Source: Lagopus muta (lineage: Eukaryota > Chordata > Aves > Galliformes > Phasianidae). Taken from it: DNA of 64,000 nucleotides. Shown here one piece after another: positions 48,355-61,000 of this stretch. The notes beneath the pieces are model-generated. The model had not been told where the DNA came from. It saw nothing but the letters and a program-made list of their open reading frames with translations, and did no database searches. The stretch covers positions 69,636,134-69,700,133 of the forward strand of contig NC_064435.1 of assembly GCF_023343835.1 (NCBI RefSeq), read 5' to 3'. Every line of letters begins with the position of its first letter. The first letter of the stretch is position 1. Position numbers and translations under genes: made by a program.

Positions 48355-49060
48355 CCGAGCGTGACGTGTAACCCACGTGTGTTGCAATGCAGCACTTTGC
48401 TGTAGTTACACCATTATTGGGGAGCCACGCTAAGATTTCACATTTTCCTCAAGATTATCGCCTGCACCGGCCGATACCATCCATCCCATCAGCAACTCTG
48501 GTGCTTGAAAAGGGTAATCTGGAGACACCCTGTCCATCTCAGCAGCACCGCGCCGGGTCACAGCCCCACGTCCCGAGGCATCACGGCCTCTCGGAGGGGT
48601 CGGACGGCCTGACACCGGCAGACCGCCAAGCCAGCAGGGGGCGCTGTCGGAACGGACGGCGCTCTATCCTTGACGTGTTGGCGGCGCCATCGCCCCGCGC
48701 AGCGTCGCGCCGACCCGCCCCGCTGCCGTCACGCCACCCGCTCGGCCGGCGCTGCGTCAGCCAGCCAAGATGGAGACCGCCGAGGAAGGTATGGCGCTCG
48801 CTCCGTGCCCTTCGCTTCCCCCAGCTCCTCCCGGCACGGCGGGGCTCTGCCCGCGCTGCCTCTGAGGGCGCATTGGCGGTGCGCAGGGCCCCGTTAGCGC
48901 GTTACCCGGCGGCAGCGGGGCGGGCCGGGACGCGCGTCCCTTACATAACCGCAGCCGTTGGGAGCCGGGTGCTGCCCGGCGGGGGAGGGGCGGCGGAGGT
49001 GCTGTGGTGGCGGTGCGGCTCGGCTCGGGTCGGTTGGGTTGGAGGAGAACACTAGCGGCT
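48355..49060 (+). promoter_or_regulatory. MARCHF6: CpG-island promoter of MARCHF6
   Basis: CpG density and GC content rise sharply from about 48530 to 49020 and span the first coding exon. No TATA box is evident, as usual for a housekeeping promoter. TGACGTGT occurs at 48362-48369 and 48671-48678, and CCACGTG at 48373-48379. The start codon lies in a YY1-like context (CCAAGATGG). A 222-residue open frame through the island is a by-product of its GC content. Confidence 0.85.
48770..48788 (+). CDS. MARCHF6: MARCHF6 exon 1 coding part (METAEE)
   Basis: These are nineteen coding bases from the ATG to a donor GAAG|GTATGG. It is too short for open-frame detection. It was identified by continuity with exon 2 (next residues DICRVC) and by its place in the CpG island. 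Confidence 0.92.
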
Positions 49061-52000
49061 TGGCTTTCGTTACTGAGCCGTCCCTTTGCATGTGTGTTTG
49101 TATGGCACTCGGTTTTCCAACTTGAGAGGATAAGACAGCTGGGAAAACGTGAAGCGATGGGTTGAAATCAGGCCGTGTCTTCGTAGATGTGCCCGTTGCG
49201 CTGTGCTGTGGGGGGCTCAGCGCTCGTGGAAACGAAAGAAATCACCAAGTGCGTGTGCTTAACATCCAGCAACTTGTAAAGCTGCTTGCTGCAGCAATCC
49301 CCTGCCTCTGCAGCCCAGCAGCTCCATCAGATGGCGTGATTCAAGTGACTGCTGAGGTTTTGGTTACTTGGCATTCAGTTGTCCGGGATGCTTGGATTAC
49401 AGCGAACTATGGGACAGGTTCTCAGAACTGACCAGTCCTGCTCTCACCATGCCAGTCGTTGGTAAATCCATCTCGGTGGATTTAATCCAAAATCCACAGC
49501 TGATAATTCGTAACAGGCTGCTAGGAGTGATAGCCTTTGATCCTGTGTGCTTTCAGAGGACCTGATCTGGTGACTGGGGAGAATGGGAGGAGAGAAAGGG
49601 GGTTGTTAGATATCCTCTAGGGCACATTTGTGCTGTACTTTCCACTTGGACTTTACACTTGTGGTGTTTCTGTTTGTATTTATTTATTCATTTGCATTAT
49701 ATGTATATTTGCGTACCATATGTAGCACCTTACATGTTAATGTTACCCTCAAAAGCTTAAAAATAATAGCACTGGAACTAACTATTGCATAGACTTGTGC
49801 TATAAATTTCAAGTGGGCCTTTGTAAGTGTTGATGACCCAGTAGTGATATTTGTGGCAGTTGCACTTCTGGTAGAATCACAGAATTGCTCAGGTTGGAAA
49901 AGACCTTCAAGATCAGCAAGTTCAACCACAACCTAACCATACCTCCCTAACTCTAACAACTCTCTGCTAAATCATGTCCCTGAGCACCACATCCAAACCT
50001 TTTCTAAACACATCTAGGGATGCTGACTCAACCACCTCCCTGGGGAGCCTATTCCAGTGCTTAACAGCCCTTTCTGTAAAAAAAGTGTTTCCTGATATCC
50101 AACCTAAACTTCCCCTGATGCAACTTGAGACCATCTCCCCTCATCCTGTCATCTGTCACTGTTGTGAAGAGACCAGCCCTGCTGTTGCTGTAAACACCTT
50201 TCAGATATTGGAAGAGAGCAATAAGTCTCCCCTCAGCCTCCTTTTCTCCAGACTAAACAGTCTAAACAGAATGGCTGATTGATCAAGTTAATGAGTGAAG
50301 CAGAAAGAAACTCACGTGTCTTTCCAGTTAAATAAGTTTCTTGCTGAATAATCTGAACTTCAGTTTTAACTATTACACTGGTGAATGTTTTGTTAGGTAT
50401 GTGACAGGCAGAGAAGTTTTCTGTGGGGAAACAAAAAGCTGTGTTACCCAGGACTGTTATTTCCAAACTGCATCCTTGTAATAGGATCAAAGTGTGTATG
50501 CAAGTAGAAAAATAGCATCTACTGCACAGTGGAATTCTCTCTGTACTTGATCTTATACATAAGGTGGTGTTGACCCCTAGCAGGGGTCGTTGATTTGAAA
50601 TTAGATGTTGCTAAATGGACCAGATCGTTGCTTCTCATGTGTTTGTTTGATTTTATAAAACAAGAGGGAATATCTAGAAATTCTCATCTCCTTTAAAAAA
50701 CTACAAATTAGGCTTAACTTCTTTTAATAAGCTAACAGAAGAATGAAATCATTTTCTTAGTAAAGAATTCACTGATTTTCAGTAAAGAAAATTTTGCTCT
50801 TCCCAGCAATCTTGGGAATGCATGAAATGCATCTGTTGTGAAAGTCGATACACCAGTAATGAGTGGGCACAGAGGGTGGGGGTTCTTCAGAAAACAGTCT
50901 GCTTTTAACTTCCTTTGGTGTCACGGTGTTCTTAAAGCAGCAGTTTCACATCAATTGAAGCCATGTAACCCCTGGTTCCTGTGTTCTGTTATTTGCCTCA
51001 GTCTGTCTTTTGTCTGACCCTTCACAAGGCCGCTCTGACATATCAAGTTGTCAGCCTGCTGTGGGTAAGGTGCTGGAGGAAAGTAGATCCTGCCTGGAAG
51101 TTGAAGAGATCTGTTCTCTATGGTTGTCTGGAAATACTCTCTGTGATAAAATGAATCCTTTGTTTCTTGAAGTGGTGGTTCTGGCCTTCCTTGTAGGCAG
51201 AGAGACCAGGAGCTCTTGGTGTTTACAGCCATGTGGTGTTACTTGATGTGACTGCAATGGAAATACTTTTTGTGTTTGCTTGTAGCATCACTGATGTGAT
51301 GCTTAATATAAGATTCTGGAGTTAATTTTAGATTTTCATCCCATGAGAATGAGTTAAATCTCTTAGAAAATATCTTTTTTTTTTTTTTTTTTTTTTTTTT
51401 TCAGAATTACTATAATTCTTTCATGCTATGTGTAAACTGTGGATTTGGTCAAATTATGACTTCTTTGCAGAAAAACCTTCAGATTGTAACATTTGGTTCC
51501 CTTTGATAACGTTTGGAGATTTGAAACAAGAATAAAGATGTGTGATTTCAACTTGAAATTGTGTATTTTCAGTATTGTTACATCACTGATGTAAGTTAGT
51601 ATTTTCCTTCGATATGCGTCAGTTACTTCTTTAGCATTGCTGGATGGTTATTGATGGAGAAATGCTTCCTAAAAGAGAAAATCTTAAACCTAAGTCTTCT
51701 GTAAAGATGGACATGTTATATTTGTTTCCATAATGCAAGTATGAGTGCAAGGGTATGAAAAGAGTAGGGGAAGATAACACACATCTGTCAGTAAACAAGC
51801 AAAATAGTTGTGTTTAAATGCTCTGGAGAATGAAATGGTGTTAGAAAAGACATCCTATCTTTAGAGGGAGAAGGATGCATTCACTTCTTTGCCTGCAAAA
51901 CATCTTGCAATGGTTAGTTGTAAGAAAATGTCAAAAACATAAAGAAGCTTCAAGACTCCTATGAAATAAGAAATAGAAAATGTCTTTCACCTGGTGACTG

Positions 52001-55000
52001 GACTGCAGGCTGTTAAATGGATGTCCTTACTCAGCTTCAGTGGCAAAGTCACAAAATATTGCTTTGTGTTCTTCTTGATTTTGGTGTTTTGTTTATTCCT
52101 TTGCTCACAAAGGAGCATGCACTTATGTTCCAGAGTAGTGACTGTCTTGTGCACGTGTTAGGAATTGGTAGATTTCTTCTACTCAGCTTCTCTTTAACTT
52201 GTTGAAAACTCAGAATCATTCCATTTCAAAGTTTACATTTGCTTTCAGAGAGACTGTCCTTTGCAAACTATGTGTTGCTTTAGAGGTGATGTTGTTATTG
52301 TTATGCTCTGCATACAGCTCTGGTATGTGGATATCCTAGAAACCTTAAGTATGTAATAAAGAAAAAGGTGTTGTTTGTGTTTTCTTTTAACGTGATGACA
52401 GGGAGATAATGTGGTTCTTGTTTTTGTTCTGCTAGTCCTCAAGTCTTCGAATCTTCTATCACATGAAATCAGTCTTAAAGCTTTTTCCAATTTATTTTTG
52501 CACATTTTGCTACATGGCAAAGCTTCTGTAGTGTGTAATTAGTTTTGTAAATGCGACTTCTTCCAGCAGAAGAGTAATAACTGTTGTCTTGTTCAGCAGA
52601 TATATGCAGAGTCTGTCGGTCTGAAGGAACTCCTGAGAAACCCCTGTATCATCCATGTGTGTGTACTGGCAGTATTAAATTTATTCATCAGGAATGGTAA
52701 GTTCTGAGAGTTTTTGGTTTTCTTCATTTTTCTTTGATAAAATTAATGTATTTCTAAAAGCAGTACTTCATATGTCTTCATGTTGTCAAGCTTAAGCAAA
52801 TTTTCAGAGGAAATGCGTTCAGGATTTGGGTTTTTTCTTGTATGATGGTTCATTACATAGAAGTGTGAATTCTCACAAGGAATTTAGCAGTTACATGTGA
52901 AAAGGAAGTACTCATGGATATGTTTGTTTGAGAGTACAGTTCTCTTCGCACATCTGCCTTATGAGAAGAAGCAGAAAAATCAGTATAGGTTCTTTTTTTC
53001 TGCCTTCTTTTAATAGTGGATGAAGAAGAGTACCTAACCTGATGCTAAGAATAAAACAAACAAACCATACTAAGATATTTTGAGGTGATGTTCAGTCGGG
53101 GAAGTCCTAAAAATGAAAACTATAATTCTAGTCTAGGATGCACTCTCCTTTTGATTGTATTTTAATTGTCATTCTCTCACAGATAGGATGGTTTTTAAAT
53201 CTTGAAATATTTTAAGGACTGGTGCTCCCAGTCAATATCCACATGAGGGTGTGTGCTTTCAGTCGTTACCATTTTCAGTAACATACATATTTGATGATGT
53301 ACTTCTCTGTGTAAGCGATGTCACTGAGGGTGTATCACAGAATCATAGAATCACTCAGGTTGGAAAAGACCTTCAAGATCAGCAAGTCCAACCACAACCT
53401 AACCATGCCTCCCTAAGTCTAACAACCCTCTGCTAAATCATGTCCCTGAGCACCACATCCAGGGATGGGGACTCAACCACCTCCCGGGGGAACTCAGCTT
53501 TTTTTTTTTTTTTTTTCCACTTTTTGAAACTTTGTGGCCTAAGTAGACTTAATAAACAGGTTAGTTTGTCCTCCATGATACTATGAAGGTTTTGCTTTGT
53601 TTGAAACAGATAATTGATTTGCTTTTTGTAATGGAGAAGAATGGGGAAAGATATAATAGCATGTCTAAATGTGATCACTTTTTGTTTCAGCTTAGTTCAG
53701 TGGCTTAAACACAGCAGAAAAGAATACTGTGAATTATGTAAGCACAGATTTGCTTTCACACCAAGTAAGTATGTTTTGCTGCTCCTGTTTTTTTCAGAAC
53801 TTCATTTCTTTTTATCGTAGTGTTTGTCAAGTGCTTGCTTTTCCATTCAGCATGCTTGGTCCACGCTTGTTTTTTAATTTCTGAATTCTTGCTTGAATTA
53901 GTTCTGTATTATCACAGATTGTGTGTATTGTTTAAATGATAGATAATGTGGTGCTTTCATAACCTTACGTGAGCTGTAACAGAAGTATCTTTCATACCTG
54001 TTCCAACTTCCTTAGTCCTATGCTATTACTGTCAACATTGGTGCATATGGCTTTTTGTTAATTTTTATTCACTGGCTGTTTGGATGTCCGAATGTTAAGG
54101 TGAAATTTGAATGTGAAACACAGTTTTCAGTGACCTTTGAACTGTCTACCTGTGGCACTACCGTATGACTTCTGGCAGCTACAGTTCAAAGAGTTGTGAC
54201 AGTAATGCAAACAATTTTTCCACTTGCATTTCAGTCAAGATACAGTAGCTACCAGATATTACTCTGCCTGTTATGTTAGATTCAGTTCAATAAGTTGTTA
54301 TAAAAATGGCTGTATCTTTATATAGTTATTGATTACATTTTGGCTAACAGTAGTAGGAATAAGTGAAGCCCTTTGGCTTGGTGGCAGGCTAGGTTTGTTA
54401 TTTAGTATTACCACATTACTGAGTGTTGAACAGGTAACACGTGCTGTGTGTTTTTGTCATTAAACTTATTTATACTGGTTTACTTTGTACAGGTGGTAAA
54501 CTTTGCTCTTCATAGTACAGGTCATAGAATCACAGAATGGCTTGGGTCAAAGGCGATCTTAAGTATCATCTAGTTCCAACTCTCCTGCCAAGGGCAGGGT
54601 TGCCAGCCACTGGAACAACAGACATGTGCTGGTGTATTTGATTTGGGTATAGTATTTTACGTATTTGGTACAATCAAAACCAAAGCTCCCTTTCAGCTTG
54701 TCCTTGTTAGAAGGACTGAGCTTTCATACTGTCTTCTTCCCCATCTTTCTTAACTAGCTGTGTATTGGTTCAGAGGACTGAGGCTGAAGAGCCATGTGTC
54801 AGTGTGTGCATTTTCCTTTCCAAAGATTCTGTGATTCACCTTCCCCAATATGTATTGAATCTCAGAATTTTCTGTTTCTATCAACAATTAATTTGGCACA
54901 TTAGGCAATTGTTGAGATTATCAGTATCAAAGTGTACAATACTATGTCTGACCTCTGTGAGGAGAACAGCATATTTTGCTTCCATCTCAGCTCTCATGCT

Positions 55001-58000
55001 TTCAGATTATTCCTTTTCAGTAATGCAGAGGCCCTATGTAAGAAGTGTAAAAGAGATAAGACATTCTAATTTTGTATGAGGGGGAGAAAAGACAAAAGCC
55101 TGTTGTTTGCATTAAGATTTAGAAGAAAAGTGATGAGAAGGTTCAGATGCTTGGTTTTTAATATATATGTTAATGTTGATACTAGAAAATGTCTTTACTG
55201 CCGCAGTCAATACAGGTGTTCGTGCAGAAGTTTTATCCTTGGCTGACTTATCTGTTACCAGCACAGCTTGTGATGTAGTTGCAGATTATGGACACGTGAG
55301 AAAATGTGATTGAATAGCTGTGGTGTAGCAAATTAGTATTTGTTACAGGAGCCTTGAAACTGGAGACTGGGGATGCTCTTTAGCAAAGATTTACTTAGCC
55401 TTCTCTGTCATGAGCTGGCTGCTCTGCACACTTAGCACTATCAATTGATAACATTTTCTTCCTACATTGCACAAATGTGTGTATATATATATTCTTTTTT
55501 TTTTTTTTTTTTCCTACCAGGCTGCATACATTGGTAGCACATGTCAGTTAGCTAGCACCGATTTCTTCAGTTCTCTTTACCCAGCATGTCTTGTTTTATG
55601 ACGTCCTTCAATTTCCTTCACACCTGAAATTCATGCAATTATGCTTTTCTTAGTTTCTCTTATCCCTCTGTATTTGAAAAGTAATTTGTATGTGCAGTGT
55701 GGAAACTGGATCTGCATGTGGGAGCTGGGAAGGTCATGCATGCTAGAGAGAAAATGGCACTGCGGGGACGGAATTGGTGGGATTGATGTATGTGCCAGTC
55801 ACCCATAATAAGGTTAGTTCTAGCCTATAACTGTGCCAGGTGTAAAGCTCTTAGCAGTTTATTCACCGTGGCATGTGATGGAATAAACACGTTTATATAG
55901 CCAGTATCTGTGCTTCAGCTGGTAGGCACTGAGTTGAGAAAATTTCACTGTGCTGTAATACCAGCAATTACTCTTTTAGGTTACCTTGATTTGCTTATTG
56001 TCATTCTGGAAAAAATGTTCCTTTGCCAGTGTAATGGAGTGTACAGAGTATTCATGAAATATTCCTAGTGCTATTCTTTAATGGCCTTTCAGTATCTAAA
56101 GGAAAGAAGGAAACAGACTCTTTGGGAGTGTCTGTGGTGACAGAACAATTGGAAATGCTTTCAAGCTCAAAGAGGACCAATTTAGGTTAGATGTAAGGAG
56201 AAAAAAATCTTCTACAGTGTGGGTGCTGAGGCACTGGAACAGGTTGCCCAGTGCTGTGGTTGATGCACCACCGCTGGAGACTTTCAAGGTGAGGCTGGAT
56301 CAGACTCTGGGCCACCTGATCTAGCTGCGGTGTCCCTGTTCATTGCAGGGCAGTTGGATTAGATGGCCTTCAGAGGTCCCTTCCAACTCTAAGGATTCTG
56401 TGATTCTAGTGCATATGTTCTGAAGTCCTTCACTGTCTCTAAATTTGGTAACATCTTGTATTTCAACATCTGAACTACGTACTGGGTTACTTACTGGGTA
56501 TAAGGAAGGAAGCAGAGAGTAGGAGGTTCAGCCTGTGTCTTGGAAGAAATATGAAGGAACTGATTTTTCTTCTGAAAAAGATGGTTCTCTAAAGTGTTCA
56601 ACCATGTAGGCAAATTACCTGATGATACATTCATGTTCTTAAGTAGCGTACGCAAGAATGTTGCCTAGTAATTGCATGTGGTTTGTAGTTCTACTTAGTT
56701 TGTTAAGATCCAAACTTCTGGATCTTTGACTTTATACAAAATGGTCTGTAAGATGTCATCCTGTAATTACACTGAAGTGAGTAACTCATTTTCTTGGGCT
56801 CATTACTTACAGTAAGATTTAATTGAAGGATAAAATGGAATAATTCTTATCTGGTTGCTTGGACGAACTTTAACACTATGGCCAGTGTCTTCAACCTATC
56901 CATAATGTCTAGTTTGAAGAAATATAAACTTCTAATATGCAAAATGCTACATGGTGCAGAATTTGAGGTGTCTGCTGCCAGCTCCAGGGGAGCTGAGATG
57001 CACGTGAATGTTAATTTCATATGCTTTGTTGGAGCTATGGTTTGCATAAAGAGGGATGGCATTTTTCTCATTTTGAATTGGTAATCTGTAACAAAGTCCG
57101 TATCACTCAAGATCATAGAATATACCTTTCCTCTGCAAATTAGGTAGACTTTCATGATCAGTGCACAAGGTTGATTAAAGTGATGTATAAGTGACTTGCA
57201 AGTGTAATGATATCTAGGAAATCTCTGCATAAGAGAGCTGATTAAACGTGGAGGTTCTGTGAAATTGGCTAAATGGCAGTTTTGTCTATGCAAAGTAAGG
57301 TGGTTTGGTTTCTTCCGTACTGGACGTACATCTGTTTAGGTCATGGGCAGTAAATGGGCTGACTCAGTTGGGCAAAGTGAGCTGTGAAATAATAATATAC
57401 AATTGCATTATGACAGCTCTGGGGAAAAATGAAACTATTAAAACATTTGATCCTTCATAATAAATAGTATAGGGTTGTTTTGTTTATGTTTTTTGGGAGG
57501 GAAGGGGTGAGTATATGTCTGAAGGGTGTTGCTTTTCTTTGTGCGGTTCTGGTTCTCTCATAAGTGTAGTAAGATGGTGCACTGTAGGAAGGGACTTGCA
57601 GGTTTGGGTGGTGGGGTTTCTTATTACTTCTATATACCTTCGTTGCTGGGATACTGCTCTGATTGGAGCTTCTTTCTGTACTGCCCATGTCATGGCTATT
57701 AACTCTTACATTTCCTGGCAAGGAGAATAGCACTTGCAGGATAGTTTTCATTTGGATTAACTTTGGTATTTGGAAAAAAAATGGCAAGGAAAGGTTGAGT
57801 TGAAGGTGTTCATTTGTTCTACTTGTCGGGAAGTTTAGTGGTTATTATTTAGGGTCAGCAGGTTGTCTCCATTGTGTTTGTCAAAGCACAACTATGTAGT
57901 GTTTGTGCTAAATAACCTCTGAGGAGATGGGAATGCTAAGAATGCTTCCTGTAATAAGCCTGAGGGTATCACTGTGGTAGGATAAAGTACTGGGAATTCT

Positions 58001-61000
58001 TTCCTACTTTTCTGTCAGCTGAAATGTATTGACAAACTGTTCCCCCGAAAATTGGGTGAGGATGTGGGCCTTCTTCAACAAATGGCTACATAAATAAGGA
58101 ATAATACGTAACTGAGCACACTTAGGTTTGTGGACTGTTTGTTGGACCTTTCCATTCGGTGGCTCAAAGGGGCAGAGAAGTCAAAATGAACTAGATAAAA
58201 GCTTAATGTATTACAAAATGTGGCAAAATCAAGAAAAACATCAGTTCTCTCAGCACCCCCCTACCCAGCTCCTGGCATCACCAGAAATTAAGATTTGGGG
58301 GATGTAGCTCAACTCATCCTGAGCAGTAGCTATATTGTGTGCTTGTTTGAATAGTCTGCTGTCATCGTGGAGCCATTAGGCAAATTAGTATGTAAAATTA
58401 CCTTCCTGTGTTAGGATGGGCATTCTTACAGACCCCTCTGTTCACACAATTTCATGAAAGAGTATTATTTTTTTTAAAATTGCTTTAAACTCTCACAGCT
58501 TCCCTTTATCAACTAAATCATGAATGGTTTCCTTGTAGCCTCCTCTGTAGTTCCAAAGCATTGATCAAAAATACCTTTTTTGAAGATCAATAAAAATAGC
58601 CCTTGAGCTGTCTGCTGAGTTGTGTTTTGTCTGAGTGATACAGTGAGAAATACACTGTAGGTAGATATTCTTTTAGCACACTTAACCTAAGTGTACTTAT
58701 TTCCTCATTAAGTTACCAGGGACATTCATTCAGTGTGAGATGAGATTGTTAGTAAGGCTTGAATGAGTATTGTCTGTGGTTCTACCCAACTGCATACTAA
58801 ATCTGATTCTGTAATAAGAAAATCGGCAATTAGTAGACAATGTCAAAATGTGTTTGAGGTGCTCTTCAGCTGCTTCTCTCACAGTTATGCTCCTCTTCTG
58901 TTACACTTTTTAGTCCTTTCTTAATGAATTTCATTTGTTTGCCGAATACTTTGAAACCTAAAACCAGTTTAGCTGACAGTTACGTTTTGCTGTTACTTTG
59001 TGTCACGTACAATCCACTTACTGTTGAAGTGCACCAAACTCTCTGCATTCCTTTGCGTATTGATGCTGCTCCTCTGTGCTCCTGTGTTCTCGTTACAATG
59101 CAGATACTTAGGGAAGAGTCCCTGGAGAGAAAAGAAGTGGTCTGTTCTCACATACAGGCTTTCTGAGTAAAAGCATGAACGCACCTGAAGAGAGCAGGGT
59201 TGTTGTTTAGAGAAAAGGTGAATGCAGGTGAATGGCATGAAGCAGTGTTTTTCAGACTTGCAGGCAAAAGGTTTGTATAAGAGGGTGGAAAAAACTTTCT
59301 CCAATACTTCTTAAAAAGAAAAATGTGGGTCACTTATGTGGCTGAAAGTACATGAGGTTTTCAAAAAAAAAGTCCAGGTTAAATGTGTTGATATCTTCAA
59401 GTTCACCTGTTCTCAGTGTAACTGCTAACCACCCTGGCAGCAATATCTTCATGCTAAACTGTGGTTTATCTTCTTCATTCACATCTGGTATTGATGCTGG
59501 ACACTGTGACTTCTAGGCATCCGTATAAGTGTGCAGAAGCTACTTGTATGTAATGACATTGGTAGAAGTAGCTGTTTCCAATTGCTTAATGTGCCATGAA
59601 GACTTTAAGTAATCAGTGCCTGTAATCTGAAAGATACAGTTCCATATCTGAGTAGCATTTGGGGAAGGATAAGTTAGAGATATCAGTGGTGCTGTGAAAG
59701 AAATGGGGACATGTTCAAAGGTTAATGAACTGTGGTGCGGCTCTTTTATCTACTGACTCAGGTAATAAAAGTGAATGCACATTAAAAAAACCTTGACATT
59801 ATTTTTCTTGACTTCTGAACGTAGTGAGATTTATGTAGTATATGTGTGTTCAATTAAAAAGCTGAAGAAAATTTACTTTTATGAGAATTGCCACATGTTC
59901 CTTAATAGGTGCAACAGTAGTAGAAATTGATATCCCTTGAAAAGGAAAGTTTATCTATGTGAATTTCAACACTTGTAGATACTTCATTAGTTGCCTTCAG
60001 CTTATGCTGTTTTACTGTGCTATTTCTTTGCTGAATTTTGTCCTGTTGGATAGCAAGTGTAGGCTGAACAATTTAGTACAAATTGAGAGAATGCAGAACT
60101 GGTGATTTATCTTGTTCCATGTGCTCTTCCCTTGAACTAGATTTGTAAGTAACAGGGATCTTTCCAGGTGATGTTGAGTGAGAGAGCTGCTGAATTTAAA
60201 ACCTGCTTTTTCTTGTAGGCTTTGGCTTATTTTGACTTTACAATGAATGTAGTGAAGCTATTAAGAAAACAACATCTTTTAGTCAAAAACTAGCACGGAG
60301 AGTATTGATTTTCCTATTAAACTCAATGCATAACGTAACAAGTGTGTCATGCCATTTTTTGTTTTTTATTTGGAGTAATCTGTTGGAAACCTACAGAATA
60401 TGCTTATTCTCATTGTAAGATTTTTCTCAAATACAAACGTTTTGTGGCTGTCAGATCTTCTACGTAACTGCTTGTTTAAAGGCCCAGCTGATTAATAAGT
60501 GCCTTTTCTACACAGTTTATTCCCCAGATATGCCTTCACGGCTTCCAATCCAAGACATCTTTGCTGGACTGGTGACGAGTATCGGCACAGCCATACGGTA
60601 CTGGTTTCATTATACACTTGTGGCCTTCGCGTGGTTGGGAGTAGTACCTCTTACTGCATGTGAGTACAAATTTACTGTACTGTAATACTTGCACACACAA
60701 AATTTGCTGCTTGGTTCAGAAAAGCTTTGGGCGGGTATTGTTGGGTTACTTCAAACAAACAAACAAAAACTATTATTTGACTTATTTCACTCAGAAATTG
60801 GCTCTTGAGCCAGTACTGCAATGCATCGAGGTGTTGAGACAGGAGGAAATGCATAAGAGCTTTTAAACTTCTTACTGCAGTAAAATGCCAATTTTTAATT
60901 GTCATTTTGAAAATCTGCATGGAAGTTTTAATTTGATACTAGTTGTTAATATTTGGCTAGAGGAATTGTAATTTTGTTTTTTAACTGTCCAAAAATAAGT

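Larger units (their letters stand above)
48789..52599 (+). other. MARCHF6: MARCHF6 intron 1
   Basis: This intron is 3.8 kb. It contains a CR1 at 49872-50268 and a T37 tract at 51375-51411. No other feature is recognised. Confidence 0.85.
53765..60515 (+). other. MARCHF6: MARCHF6 intron 3
   Basis: This intron is 6.75 kb. It contains CR1 pieces at 54522-54620 and 56127-56409 and a T-run at about 55493-55512. The remainder has no recognisable gene or RNA. Confidence 0.85.

Noticed and set aside
48387-49055. 222-residue plus-strand open frame across the CpG island
   Set aside because: It overlaps MARCHF6 exon 1 in another frame, is Arg/Ala/Pro-rich as expected of GC-rich DNA, and has no domain.
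51375-51415. T37 tract followed by CAG as a splice acceptor in MARCHF6 intron 1
   Set aside because: No open, conserved coding sequence follows, and the known exon 1 to exon 2 join (residues METAEE to DICRVC) leaves no missing residues.
58296-58370. tRNA-Ala-like start GGGGGATGTAGCTCA
   Set aside because: The first 15 bases resemble the D-arm region of tRNA-Ala, but no anticodon stem, T-arm or closing acceptor stem follows. Chance or a degenerate fragment.
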